Assembly: GCF_900103985.1 (NCBI RefSeq)
Contig: NZ_FNIE01000011.1
Location: forward strand, 62,001 to 126,000
Reading direction: 5' to 3'
Source: Actinacidiphila guanduensis
Lineage (GTDB): Bacteria > Actinomycetota > Actinomycetes > Streptomycetales > Streptomycetaceae
DNA: 64,000 nt
The translations under genes were made by a program, and so were the position numbers. Below the pieces are notes generated by a model that worked only from the letters and a program-made list of their open reading frames with translations, was not told where the DNA came from and made no database searches. Positions 1-8,189 of the stretch are shown here, piece after piece (position 1 is the stretch's first letter; each line of letters starts with the position of its first letter).

Positions 1-365
1 TGGACTGGGCCGTCATCTCCGTCACCGTGCTCGCGCTGCTGCTGGCGGCGTGGTGCGGCTGGGCCGCGTACCGGGACTCGCCGACCAAGGACAAGCACTT
101 CGTCGGCATGGCCGTGGTGACACTGGCGGTGCTCGTGCAGTTCGTGGTGGCGGTGGCGCAGCTGATCCGCGGCGACCGCCCCGACGGCGGGATGGCGGTC
201 TTCCTGGCCTATCTGGTCGGGGCGCTGTGCACGATCCCGGCCGCGGCGGCGATGTCGCTGGTGGAGCGGACCCGGTGGGGCTCGGCGATCGTGGCGGCCG
301 GCGGCGTCATCCTGGCGGTACTGGAGCTGCGGCTGCACGAGGTCTGGGGGGCCGGCCATGGCTGA
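1..365 (+). CDS. Small integral membrane protein (5' end one base short)
   Basis: The reading frame is open from the first base. The window begins with TG followed by GAC TGG GCC, so the start codon is probably an ATG or GTG whose first base lies just outside, giving a protein of about 120 residues. It has about four hydrophobic stretches separated by short charged loops (RDSPTKDKH, RGDRPDGG), typical of small actinobacterial multispanning proteins. I recognise no catalytic motif. Its stop overlaps the start of the next gene by 8 bases, so the two are probably co-transcribed and translationally coupled. Function unknown. Confidence 0.75.
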   Translation, partial: DWAVISVTVLALLLAAWCGWAAYRDSPTKDKHFVGMAVVTLAVLVQFVVAVAQLIRGDRPDGGMAVFLAYLVGALCTIPAAAAMSLVERTRWGSAIVAAGGVILAVLELRLHEVWGAGHG

Positions 366-954
366 GGAGTCCGCGCGGTCCCCGCATCCGCAGCCGCGAC
401 CCCCGCACCCGGCGGAACCGCACGCCCCAGGCGAGACGACGAAAGGCACGGACCCCCACGTGAGCGCAGCGCAGAAGGCACCGGACGCCCCGCCGGCCCC
501 CGCGGACGGTACGGCGCCGCAGGCGGAGGCCGGCCGGATCGGCACCGGGCCCGGGCGGCTGCTGCTGTCGCTGTACGGGGTGTTCACGGTGGCCGCGCTG
601 TCCCGGTCGATCGTGCAGCTGAGCACGAAGTTCCACGAGGCGCCGCTGGCCTACGTGCTGTCGGGGGTGGCCGGCGTGGTCTACGCGGTGATCACCTTCG
701 CACTGTGGCGGGGCGGCGAGGCGGCCCGCAAGGTGGCGCTGGTGTCCTGCTCGGCGGAGCTGGTCGGCGTGGTGACGGTGGGCATCCTCACCATCGTGGA
801 CAGCTCGGCCTTCCCGGACCAGACGGTGTGGTCGGACTTCGGCATCGGCTATGTCTTCCTGCCGGTGCTGCTGCCCGTGTCCGGCCTGCTGTGGCTGCGC
901 CGCTCCGCCCGGTCCGGGCGGGAGGCGCTGCCGCAGCAGGCCGGCGGGGAGTGA
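358..954 (+). CDS. Membrane protein with proline-rich cytoplasmic N-terminus
   Basis: 198 residues. The first 60 or so are a low-complexity Pro/Ala/His/Glu-rich segment; the rest contains four predicted transmembrane helices (GRLLLSLYGVFTVAAL, YVLSGVAGVVYAVITF, ALVSCSAELVGVVTVGIL, IGYVFLPVLLPVSGLLWL). The ATG at 358 lies inside the end of the upstream membrane gene, so the pair is probably one unit. An internal GTG at 461 (VSAAQKAPD) could be the true start, since the proline-rich leader is unusual. No known family was recognised and function is unknown. Confidence 0.7.
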   Translation: MAEESARSPHPQPRPPHPAEPHAPGETTKGTDPHVSAAQKAPDAPPAPADGTAPQAEAGRIGTGPGRLLLSLYGVFTVAALSRSIVQLSTKFHEAPLAYVLSGVAGVVYAVITFALWRGGEAARKVALVSCSAELVGVVTVGILTIVDSSAFPDQTVWSDFGIGYVFLPVLLPVSGLLWLRRSARSGREALPQQAGGE

Positions 955-1019
955 ACCGCGGTACCGGGGTTCGCGGGTACGCCGATGTACGCCGCGGTGC
1001 GTCGCGGTGCGTCGGGCCG

Positions 1020-1538
1020 CTAGGCCGTGGCGGCGTAGCTCGTCTCGTCCGCCCCACGGGTGGCCGGCTTCTCCATGTGCACCAGGCTGAGCCGGCGGGT
1101 GACCGGCTCGGCGGCGCCCACCTGCTCGTAGCCGAGCTTGCGGTACATCCGCAGGTTGACCTGGCTGCGGTGGCCGGTGAACAGCCGGTACCGCTTGGCC
1201 TCGGCCTCGGCGGCGAGCCGGCCCTCGAGGGCGGCGAGCAGCCGCCCGCCCAGGCCGTGCCGCTGCAGCCGCGGGTGGACTATCAGCTTGCCGATCCGGG
1301 CGGTGCCGTCGTCGTCGACGGCGCCGCGGACGGAACCGACCACCTCCTCGCCGAGCCGCGCCACCAGGACGATGCCGCCCGCGAGTTCGGCGCGCAGCTC
1401 GTCCAGGGTCTGGGTCAGCGGCTCGATGGTGTAGTCGCCGTACAGTTCGGCTTCGCCCTGGTAGCACAGGTATTGGAGCTTCAGGATCCGCTCGGCGTCG
1501 CCGTCGTCCGCCGTGGAGATGGTCACGCTCATGCCCAT
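1020..1538 (-). CDS. GNAT family N-acetyltransferase
   Basis: 172 residues beginning MGMSVTISTADD. The chosen ATG has a GGAAGGGG ribosome site nine bases upstream; the ATG two codons later is a possible alternative. The GNAT core is visible: a beta strand with IVLVARLGEEVVGSVRG, the acetyl-CoA-binding motif A (IGKLIVHPRLQRHGLGGRLL, with the Q/RxxGxG/A signature as QRHGLG), then NLRMYRKLGYEQVG, a typical motif B. Such enzymes transfer acetyl from acetyl-CoA to an amine; the substrate cannot be told from sequence. It runs divergently from the acyltransferase and converges with the membrane-protein pair. Confidence 0.85.
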   Translation of the reverse strand: MGMSVTISTADDGDAERILKLQYLCYQGEAELYGDYTIEPLTQTLDELRAELAGGIVLVARLGEEVVGSVRGAVDDDGTARIGKLIVHPRLQRHGLGGRLLAALEGRLAAEAEAKRYRLFTGHRSQVNLRMYRKLGYEQVGAAEPVTRRLSLVHMEKPATRGADETSYAATA

Positions 1539-1932
1539 TCGCGCAGGCCCCTTCCATGTGCGTCCGGGCGCTGGAGGGTGAGGGTGGCGCCCGGTACGTG
1601 TGGGTGAGCGGAGTTCATGCGGATGTACGCCGCCTCCGCTGGCGCCGATGATCGCACAGTCACTCCCACCGGGTCCCGCGGATGCGTCGCCCGTCACAGT
1701 GCCGCCGGGCACACCACCGCCACCCGGCGCCGTCCACTGTTTACCGTGCATTACCCCGTCCCACCGGGTATCCAACCCTCGAATTCAGGATCGGCCGAAC
1801 CCTTGCGGCGGGCAGGCGAGTTGGCAAAGTCACACCGGGCGGCGGGGCCGGCGGCCGTTGGGGCGCGCCCTACGGGCCGGTAGGCTGACGAGCAGGTCGA
1901 TGCTTGGTTCGCGTACGAGCCCGGAGGGTCCG
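1539..1932. promoter_or_regulatory. Divergent intergenic region, possible promoter for acyltransferase
   Basis: 394 bases between two divergent genes. Longer open frames run through it on both strands but lack ribosome sites, so I treat it as non-coding. The best promoter-like pair for the plus strand is TTGGGG at 1859-1864 and TAGGCT at 1881-1886 with a 16-base spacer. I see no repeat or structured RNA here. Confidence 0.3.
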
Positions 1933-2622
1933 TTGTCCCGGTTGCTGTCCCGGATGTCCCGCAGCGTGCTGAAGGTGATCCTTCTGGTGCTGATGCGCGT
2001 GCTGTACCGCCCGGTGGTCGAGGGCGTGGAGCACATCCCGGACGAGGGCCCGGTCATCCTGGCGGGCAACCACGTGACGTTCATCGACTCGCTCTTCCTG
2101 TCCCTGGTGGTGCGCCGCCAGGTCTACTTCATCGGCAAGGACGAGTACGTCACCGGCAAGGGCGTCAAGGGCCGCGTCATGGCCTGGTTCTTCACCACCT
2201 GCGGCATGATCCCGGTGGACCGGGACGGCGGGCACGGCGGCGTGGCCGCGCTGATGACGGGCCGCCGGATCCTGGAGGAGGGCCGGATCTTCGGCATCTA
2301 CCCCGAGGGCACCCGCTCCCCCGACGGCCGGCTCTACCGCGGCCGCACCGGCATCGCCCGGCTCGCCCTGATGACCGGCGCCCCGGTCGTCCCGTTCGCG
2401 ATGATCGGCACCGACAAGGTCCAGCCGGGCGGGCGCGGCATGCCCCGGATCGCCCCGGTCACCGTCCGGTTCGGCCAGCCGCTGGAGTTCGCCCGCTACG
2501 AGGGCATGGACCGCGACCGCTACGTGCTGCGCGCCGTCACCGACGAGGTGATGTCCCACGTGATGCACCTGGGCGGCCAGGAGTACGTCGACATCTACGC
2601 CACCAAGGCCAAGGCCGCCTGA
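1933..2622 (+). CDS. 1-acyl-sn-glycerol-3-phosphate acyltransferase (PlsC family)
   Basis: 229 residues from a TTG start with GGAGGG four to five bases upstream; the ATG at 1954 has no ribosome site and the ATG at 1900 a weak one. PlsC-family enzymes acylate lysophosphatidate to phosphatidate at the inner membrane face. The acyltransferase blocks are present: block I NHVTFIDSLF (the usual NHxxxxD), block II CGMIPVDRDGG, block III YPEGTRSPDG (EGTR), block IV APVVPFAMIG. A hydrophobic N-terminal segment (SVLKVILLVLMRVLYRP) anchors it. Monocistronic by spacing. Confidence 0.9.
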   Translation: MSRLLSRMSRSVLKVILLVLMRVLYRPVVEGVEHIPDEGPVILAGNHVTFIDSLFLSLVVRRQVYFIGKDEYVTGKGVKGRVMAWFFTTCGMIPVDRDGGHGGVAALMTGRRILEEGRIFGIYPEGTRSPDGRLYRGRTGIARLALMTGAPVVPFAMIGTDKVQPGGRGMPRIAPVTVRFGQPLEFARYEGMDRDRYVLRAVTDEVMSHVMHLGGQEYVDIYATKAKAA

Positions 2623-2765
2623 GGCCCCGGTCCGCGACGGCCCGGCTCGCCAACGCCCCTGCCGTGTCCCCTCGTTGACCGCTACGCTCGCGGGCGGGCG
2701 GAACTGACGGCACCGGCCGGGGCGTCAGTTCCCGGTGACGGGAGCGACGCTGAGGGGGGTCCGAG

Positions 2766-3758
2766 GTGGGCGTGGGGCGCAGGAGGGCGTGGCCGGTCAT
2801 CGCGGTGATGGTCGCCGCCGCGGTGCTGGGCGGGTGCGCCGCAGGAGGGCCCGGTCCGGACCGGACCAGGCCGACGGAAGCACGGACGCAGTCGGCCGTG
2901 CGGGACGGGGCGCCGTCCCAGGCGGACGACCGATCCTGCCACCCGCTGGAGAGCTACCGCCCGCGCGGCGCGTTACCGCAGCCCGGGCACATGTTGGCGG
3001 GTTCCACCATGGCGGCCATCGTCAAGCGCGGCCGGCTGATCGCCGGTGTGGACCAGAACTCCTACCTCTTCGGCTACCGCGACCCGCTCACCGGCCGGCT
3101 GGACGGCTTGGAGATCGAACTGCTCAGGCGCATCTCCACCGCCCTGTTCGGCAGTCCGGACCGCATCCAGTTCAAGACGATCTCCTCCAACGCGCGCCTG
3201 ACCGTCCTGAACCCCAGGAAGCCCTCGGTCGACATCGTCATCGACTCGATGACCATCAACTGCGACCGCTGGAAGAAGGTGGCCTTCTCCACCGACTACA
3301 TGGACGCCGGCCAGCGGGTCCTGGTGCCCAGGTCCTCGCCGGCGAAGTCGATCGACGACCTGGGCGGCAAGCGGGTGTGCGCGGCCTCGGGCACCACCTC
3401 GATCGACACGCTCAGGTCGCTGCGCAGGCACCCGGTCGTCCCGGTGGCGGTCAAGGACTGGACGGACTGCCTGATGCTGATGCAGCTCGGGCGGGTGGAC
3501 GCGGTCTCCACCGACGACACGATCCTGATCGGCCTTGCCGCGCAGGACCCGAACACCCACCTGGTGGGCCCGCGTTTCACCCGGGAGCCGCACGGCATCG
3601 CCATGCGCAAGGACCAGACGGACTTCGTGCGGTTCGTCAACGGCGTGCTGGAGCAGATGCGGCAGGACGGCTCGCTCACCAGGCTGGCGCAGCACTGGCT
3701 CGGCGCCGACAGCGCGTCCTTCGTCCCGCCGCCGAGCCCCTCCTACAAGCCGGAGTGA
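2766..3758 (+). CDS. Family 3 solute-binding lipoprotein (amino-acid ABC transporter type)
   Basis: 330 residues from a GTG preceded by a GAGGGGGG tract. The N-terminus has twin arginines, a hydrophobic core and a lipobox VLGGC with Cys24 as the lipidated residue, so it is membrane-anchored outside the cell. The mature part matches SBP_bac_3: GRLIAGVDQNSYLFGYRDP, LDGLEIELLRRI, IDSMTINCDRWKKVAFSTDYM, then a second lobe with VCAASGTTSIDTL. The glutamate-type binding family is the closest I recognise. No permease or ATPase gene lies next to it, so it is an orphan receptor or works with a distant transporter. A pair of extra cysteines (residues near 58 and 161) is visible. Confidence 0.85.
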   Translation: MGVGRRRAWPVIAVMVAAAVLGGCAAGGPGPDRTRPTEARTQSAVRDGAPSQADDRSCHPLESYRPRGALPQPGHMLAGSTMAAIVKRGRLIAGVDQNSYLFGYRDPLTGRLDGLEIELLRRISTALFGSPDRIQFKTISSNARLTVLNPRKPSVDIVIDSMTINCDRWKKVAFSTDYMDAGQRVLVPRSSPAKSIDDLGGKRVCAASGTTSIDTLRSLRRHPVVPVAVKDWTDCLMLMQLGRVDAVSTDDTILIGLAAQDPNTHLVGPRFTREPHGIAMRKDQTDFVRFVNGVLEQMRQDGSLTRLAQHWLGADSASFVPPPSPSYKPE

Positions 3759-3762
3759 GCCC

Positions 3763-3791
3763 GCCCGGGTCGCCGGCAGGCGGACCCGGGC
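3763..3791. terminator. Bidirectional hairpin between convergent genes
   Basis: GCCCGGGTC at 3763-3771 pairs with GACCCGGGC at 3783-3791. The stem continues inward as GCC/GGC with one bulged G. It fills the 52-base gap between the binding-protein stop and the argH stop. Confidence 0.65.
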
Positions 3792-3810
3792 CGCGGCGCT
3801 TCGACGCCCC

Positions 3811-5286
3811 CTACGCGGTGCGGGGGGAGGTGCCCGACTTCGCGGTGGCCCAGGCGTGCTGGACGGCCAGATCGGCCTTCACCTCGGCGAGTTGGACGGC
3901 GACGGCCGAAGGGGCGGTGCCGCCGCGGCCGTTGCGGGCGGCCAGCGCGCCGTGCACGTCGAGGACTTCGCGCACCTGCGGGGTGAGGTCCGCGGAGATC
4001 TTCGCGAACTGCTCGTCGGTGAGCTGGTGCAGCTCGATGCCCTCGGCCTCGCACACCTTGACGCACTCCCCGGCGACCTCGTGCGCGACCCGGAACGGCA
4101 CGCCCTTGCGGACCAGCCACTCGGCGATGTCGGTGGCGAGCGAGAAGCCGGCCGGCGCCAGTTCCTCCAGCCGCTCGCGGTGCACGGTGAGGGTGGCAAG
4201 CATGCCGGTGAACGCCGGGAGCAGCAGCTCCAGTTGGTCGCAGGAGTCGAAGACGGGCTCCTTGTCCTCCTGCAGGTCGCGGTTGTAGGCGAGCGGCAGT
4301 GCCTTGAGGGTGGCCATCAGGCCGGTGAGGTTGCCGATCAGCCGCCCGGACTTGCCGCGGGCCAGTTCGGCGATGTCGGGGTTCTTCTTCTGCGGCATGA
4401 TCGAGGAGCCGGTGGAGAAGGCGTCGTGGAGGGTGACGAAGGAGAACTCCTTCGTGTTCCAGATGATGATCTCCTCGGCGATCCGCGAGACGTTGACGCC
4501 GATCATCGCGGTGACGAAGGCGAACTCGGCGACGAAGTCGCGGGCGGCGGTGCCGTCGATGGAGTTGCCCGCGCTGCCGCGCTCGAAGCCGAGGTCGCGG
4601 GCGACGGCCTCGGGGTCCAGGCCGAGCGAGGAGCCTGCCAGGGCGCCGGAGCCGTAGGGCGAGACGGCCGTGCGCTCGTCCCACTGGCGCAGCCGCTCGG
4701 CGTCCCGGGACAGGGCCTGGGCGTGGGCGAGGACGTGGTGGGCGAAGAGCACCGGCTGGGCGTGCTGGAGGTGGGTGCGGCCGGGCATCGCGGTGTCGGG
4801 GTGCGCCTCGGCGAGGCCGACCAGCGCGTCCTGCAGGTCGGCGATGAGGCCGCCGATGATGCGGGCGTGGTCGCGCAGGTACATCCGGAAGAGGGTGGCG
4901 ACCTGGTCGTTGCGGGAGCGGCCGGCCCGCAGCTTGCCGCCGAGGTCGGGGCCGAGCCGCTCCAGCAGGCCGCGCTCCAGGGCGGTGTGGACGTCCTCGT
5001 CGGCGAGGGTGCCGCGGAAGGCGCCCGAGGCGACGTCGGCCTCCAGGGCGTCGAGTCCGGCGATCATGCGGGACAGTTCGTCGGCGGTCAGCAGCCCGGC
5101 GGCGTGCAGCACCCGGGCGTGGGCGCGGGAGCCGGCGATGTCGTAGGGCGCGAGGCGGAAGTCGAAGTGGACGGAGGCCGAGAGCTTCTCCAGGGCCGCG
5201 GAGGGGCCGTCGGCGAACCGGCCGCCCCAGAGCTTGACGTCCTGGCCGGCGCTGTCGGTCTGCTTGCCGTGCTCGTTGCTGGTCAC
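3811..5286 (-). CDS. argH: Argininosuccinate lyase
   Basis: 491 residues; catalyses the last step of arginine synthesis, splitting argininosuccinate to arginine and fumarate in the cytoplasm. The fumarase/aspartase-superfamily signature GSSIMPQKKNPD is at residues 293-304, with the catalytic Ser at about 295. AGRSRNDQVAT (121-131), THLQHAQPV (171-179) and the N-terminal KLWGGRF are all as in the family, and length is typical. Start is GTG with GAGGGGC upstream. It is separated from argR by 167 bases holding an ArgR-type operator, so it probably has its own promoter within the same regulon. Confidence 0.97.
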   Translation of the reverse strand: MTSNEHGKQTDSAGQDVKLWGGRFADGPSAALEKLSASVHFDFRLAPYDIAGSRAHARVLHAAGLLTADELSRMIAGLDALEADVASGAFRGTLADEDVHTALERGLLERLGPDLGGKLRAGRSRNDQVATLFRMYLRDHARIIGGLIADLQDALVGLAEAHPDTAMPGRTHLQHAQPVLFAHHVLAHAQALSRDAERLRQWDERTAVSPYGSGALAGSSLGLDPEAVARDLGFERGSAGNSIDGTAARDFVAEFAFVTAMIGVNVSRIAEEIIIWNTKEFSFVTLHDAFSTGSSIMPQKKNPDIAELARGKSGRLIGNLTGLMATLKALPLAYNRDLQEDKEPVFDSCDQLELLLPAFTGMLATLTVHRERLEELAPAGFSLATDIAEWLVRKGVPFRVAHEVAGECVKVCEAEGIELHQLTDEQFAKISADLTPQVREVLDVHGALAARNGRGGTAPSAVAVQLAEVKADLAVQHAWATAKSGTSPRTA

Positions 5287-5325
5287 AGTGCGGTGCCCCT
5301 CATGGCGGCGGTGGTGATGTATTCC

Positions 5326-5360
5326 GTGATTGGCATAAGTATGCAGACATCGGTATGCCC
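5326..5360. promoter_or_regulatory. Probable ARG box upstream of argH
   Basis: An AT-richer island in otherwise GC-rich DNA. GCATA at 5333-5337 and TATGC at 5340-5344 form a palindrome around AG, and GGCATA (5332-5337) is mirrored by TATGCC (5354-5359). Position just upstream of argH, and similarity to streptomycete ArgR operators with TTGCATA-type half sites as I recall them, support an ArgR site. Binding is inferred. Confidence 0.55.
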
Positions 5361-5453
5361 CGTCAAAGCAGTCGGCCCGGCCGCGTCACCCCGCGCGTCA
5401 CCACATGTCACCCGACCGCCTCGCCAGCCGTGTCATCCGGCCCGGAACCGCCG

Positions 5454-5984
5454 CTACTCGCCCTGCGCCAGCCGCAGCAGGTGGTCGGCGACCTTCTGGC
5501 CGCCCGCCGGGTCCCGGCTGATCAGCACCACCGTGTCGTCGCCGGCGAGCGTGCCCAGGATGTCGTAGACCTCGGCCTGGTCGATCGCCGAGGCGAGGAA
5601 CTGCGCGGCGCCCGGCGGGGTGCGCACCACCACCAGGTTCGCCGACGCCTCGGCGGAGATCAGCAGCTCGCCGGCGAGCCGCCGCATCCGCTCCTCCTTG
5701 ACCGACTCCCCCAGCGGCGCCTGCGGCACCCGGAAGCCGCCCTCGGAGGGCACCGCGTAGATCAGCTCGCCGTCGTTGGTGCGGATCTTCACCGCGCCCA
5801 GCTCGTCCAGGTCCCGGCTGAGCGTCGCCTGGGTGACGCTCAGCCCGTCGTCGGCGAGCAGCTTGGCCAGCTGGCTCTGCGACCGCACGGGCTGCCGGCC
5901 GAGGATGTCGACGATCCTTCGGTGGCGTGCGGTGCGGGTGTGCGGGACGGCCTGTCCCGCGCCCTGCGCGTGCGGATCGGTCAT
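5454..5984 (-). CDS. argR: Arginine repressor ArgR
   Basis: 176 residues. The N-terminal winged helix-turn-helix spans about residues 18-85 (ARHRRIVDILGRQPVRSQSQLAKLL, then VTQATLSRDLDELGAVKI with the SRD of the recognition helix). The C-terminal hexamerisation and arginine-binding domain includes GAAQFLASAIDQAEVYDILGTLAGDDTVVLI. In the presence of arginine it represses the biosynthetic genes through ARG boxes. It begins 16 bases after argD, so it is the last gene of argCJBD(R), giving autoregulation if the argC operator controls the whole run. Confidence 0.96.
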   Translation of the reverse strand: MTDPHAQGAGQAVPHTRTARHRRIVDILGRQPVRSQSQLAKLLADDGLSVTQATLSRDLDELGAVKIRTNDGELIYAVPSEGGFRVPQAPLGESVKEERMRRLAGELLISAEASANLVVVRTPPGAAQFLASAIDQAEVYDILGTLAGDDTVVLISRDPAGGQKVADHLLRLAQGE

Positions 5985-6000
5985 CGGGTGCGGGTCTCCG

Positions 6001-7218
6001 TCAGTGTGCGGGTCGGTCGGGGTGTGCGGCCCGGTGGACCTGGTCGAGGACGCCGGGCAGCGCGTGCAGCAGGGCGTCGGTGTCGGCGTCGGCGACGACC
6101 AGCGGCGGCGCGAGCCGCACCGTGTCCGGCACGGCCGCGTTCACCAGGAACCCGGCGTCCTGAGCCGCTTTCTGGACCTGTCCCGACAGCGGCTCGGTGA
6201 GCACGATACCGATCAGCAGGCCCGCGCCGCGGACGTGGTCGACCAGGGGGTGTCGCAGCTCCTCGATCCCCTTGCGCAGCTTCTCGCCCTGCTGCGCCAC
6301 GTGGTCCAGCAGACCCTCGCTCTCGATGGTCTCCAGGACCGCGAGCGCGGCCGCGCACGAGACGGGGTTGCCGCCGAAGGTGCTGCCGTGGCTGCCCGGG
6401 GTCATCAGCTCCGCGGCCGGCCCGAAGGCGAGCACGGCGCCGATCGGCAGCCCGCCGCCCAGCCCCTTGGCGAGCGTGACGACGTCCGCTTCGACGCCCT
6501 GCGCCAGGCTCTCCAGCCAGTGCCCGGTGCGGCCGATGCCGGTCTGGATCTCGTCCAGCACCAGCAGGGTGCCGGTGGCCGCGGTGATCTCGCGGGCCGC
6601 CGCCAGGTAGCCGGCCGGCGGCACCACCACGCCGTTCTCGCCCTGGATCGGCTCCAGCACCACCGCCGCGGTCTGCTCGGTGACCACCGCCCGCAGCGCG
6701 TCCGCGTCGCCGAAGGGCACGAACTCCACGCCGCCGGGCAGCGGTTCGAATGCGGTCCGCTTGGCCGGCTGCCCGGTCAGGGCGAGCGCGCCCATCGTCC
6801 GGCCGTGGAAGGCGCCCTCGGTGGCGACGACATGGCGGCGACCGGTCAGTCGGGTGATCTTGAACGCGGCCTCGTTCGCCTCGGCGCCCGAGTTGCCGAA
6901 GAACACCCGGCCCGGCCGCCCGGCGATGCTGAGCAGCTTCTCGGCGAGCCGCACCGTGGGCTCGGCGATGAAGTGGTTGGAGACGTGGCCGAGCGAGCCG
7001 ACCTGGCGGGTGACGGCCTCGACGATCGCGGGGTGCGCGGTGCCGAGCGAGTTGGTGGCGACCCCGCCGAGGAAGTCGAGGTAGGTGTTGCCGTCGGCGT
7101 CCCAGAAGCGGGCGCCCTCGCCGCGGACCAGGGGCAGCCGGGGCAGCCCGTAGGTGTCCATCAGCGCGCCCTGCCAGCGCTGGGCGTACTCCGCGTTCCC
7201 GGTCGCGTTCCTGCTCAC
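6001..7218 (-). CDS. argD: Acetylornithine aminotransferase
   Basis: 405 residues. A class III PLP aminotransferase that converts N-acetylglutamate semialdehyde to N-acetylornithine using glutamate. Visible marks are GNSGAEANEAAFK (108-120), FHGRTMGALALTG, LDEIQTGIGRTG (221-232) and the PLP-binding LAKGLGGGLPIG with Lys251. Start GTG at 7218 shares a GTGA overlap with the argB stop, which fixes the start and shows translational coupling. The enzyme often also serves lysine synthesis; that cannot be decided here. Confidence 0.96.
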   Translation of the reverse strand: MSRNATGNAEYAQRWQGALMDTYGLPRLPLVRGEGARFWDADGNTYLDFLGGVATNSLGTAHPAIVEAVTRQVGSLGHVSNHFIAEPTVRLAEKLLSIAGRPGRVFFGNSGAEANEAAFKITRLTGRRHVVATEGAFHGRTMGALALTGQPAKRTAFEPLPGGVEFVPFGDADALRAVVTEQTAAVVLEPIQGENGVVVPPAGYLAAAREITAATGTLLVLDEIQTGIGRTGHWLESLAQGVEADVVTLAKGLGGGLPIGAVLAFGPAAELMTPGSHGSTFGGNPVSCAAALAVLETIESEGLLDHVAQQGEKLRKGIEELRHPLVDHVRGAGLLIGIVLTEPLSGQVQKAAQDAGFLVNAAVPDTVRLAPPLVVADADTDALLHALPGVLDQVHRAAHPDRPAH

Positions 7219-8189
7219 TGGGCCGTCCCTTCCGTCTCGCCGTTCTCCGTGGGGCCTGCCGGGGGCTCGGGGTCGGGCACCACCATGGTGCCCACCCCCT
7301 CGTCGGTGAAGATCTCCAGCAGGATCGAGTGCCGTACCCGCCCGTCGATCACCCGGGCGGTGGTCACGCCGTTGCGCACCGCGTGCAGGCAGCCCTGCAT
7401 CTTGGGCACCATGCCGCTGGACAGCTCCGGCAGCAGCTTCTCCAGCTCGCTCGCGGTGAGCCGGCTGATCACCTCGTCGCTGTTGGGCCAGTCCTCGTAC
7501 AGGCCCTCGACGTCGGTGAGGACCATCAGCGTCTCGGCGCCGAGCGCGGCGGCCAGCGCGGCGGCCGCGGTGTCGGCGTTGACGTTGTAGATGTGGCCGT
7601 CGTCGTGGGCGCGGGCGATCGAGGAGACCACCGGGATGCGGCCGTCCGCCAGCAGCGCCTCGATGGCGCCGGTGTCGATGGCGGTGATCTCGCCGACCCG
7701 GCCGATGTCGACCGGTTCGCCGTCGATCCGCGGGTAGTGCTTGACGGCGCTGATGGTGTGGGCGTCCTCGCCGGTCAGGCCGACCGCGAGCGGGCCGTGC
7801 TGGTTGAGCAGGCCCACCAGTTCGCGCTGCACCTGCCCGGCGAGCACCATCCGGACCACGTCCATCGCCTCGGGCGTGGTCACCCGCAGGCCGGCCTTGA
7901 ACTCGCTGACCAGGCCGTGCCGGTCGAGGGCCGCGTTGATCTGCGGCCCGCCGCCGTGCACGACCACCGGCTTGAGCCCGGCGTGCCGCAGGAACACCAC
8001 GTCCTGGGCGAAGGCGGCCTTCAGCTCCTCGTCCACCATGGCGTTGCCGCCGAACTTCACCACGACGACCTTGCCGTTGTGGCGGGTCAGCCACGGCAGG
8101 GCCTCGATCAGCACGCCCGCCTTGAGCAGGGCGGTCTCCTTGCGCGACGGCACTCCGGGCGTCCCGGGCCGCAGGTCGGCGGCGGTCAC
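7215..8189 (-). CDS. argB: Acetylglutamate kinase
   Basis: 324 residues from GTG at 8189, which overlaps the argJ stop by four bases (GTGA). An amino-acid kinase fold protein phosphorylating N-acetylglutamate, the usual point of arginine feedback inhibition. Visible motifs are VVKFGGNAM (ATP-binding Lys45), VVVHGGGPQIN, GLTGEDAHT, and IYNVNADTAAAALAAALGA near the nucleotide site, then LMVLTDVEGLY. The roughly 20-residue N-terminal extension before LLKAG resembles the N-terminal helix of arginine-inhibited NAGKs, so feedback sensitivity is likely but inferred. Confidence 0.96.
   Translation of the reverse strand: MTAADLRPGTPGVPSRKETALLKAGVLIEALPWLTRHNGKVVVVKFGGNAMVDEELKAAFAQDVVFLRHAGLKPVVVHGGGPQINAALDRHGLVSEFKAGLRVTTPEAMDVVRMVLAGQVQRELVGLLNQHGPLAVGLTGEDAHTISAVKHYPRIDGEPVDIGRVGEITAIDTGAIEALLADGRIPVVSSIARAHDDGHIYNVNADTAAAALAAALGAETLMVLTDVEGLYEDWPNSDEVISRLTASELEKLLPELSSGMVPKMQGCLHAVRNGVTTARVIDGRVRHSILLEIFTDEGVGTMVVPDPEPPAGPTENGETEGTAQ

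Noticed and set aside
1600..1932. N-terminal extension of the acyltransferase
   Set aside because: Low-complexity Pro/Arg sequence without family similarity; a good ribosome site supports the TTG at 1933.
3535..5568. Very long plus-strand frame opposite argH
   Set aside because: Shadow of argH caused by GC-rich third positions; Gly/Val/Glu-biased composition and no domain.
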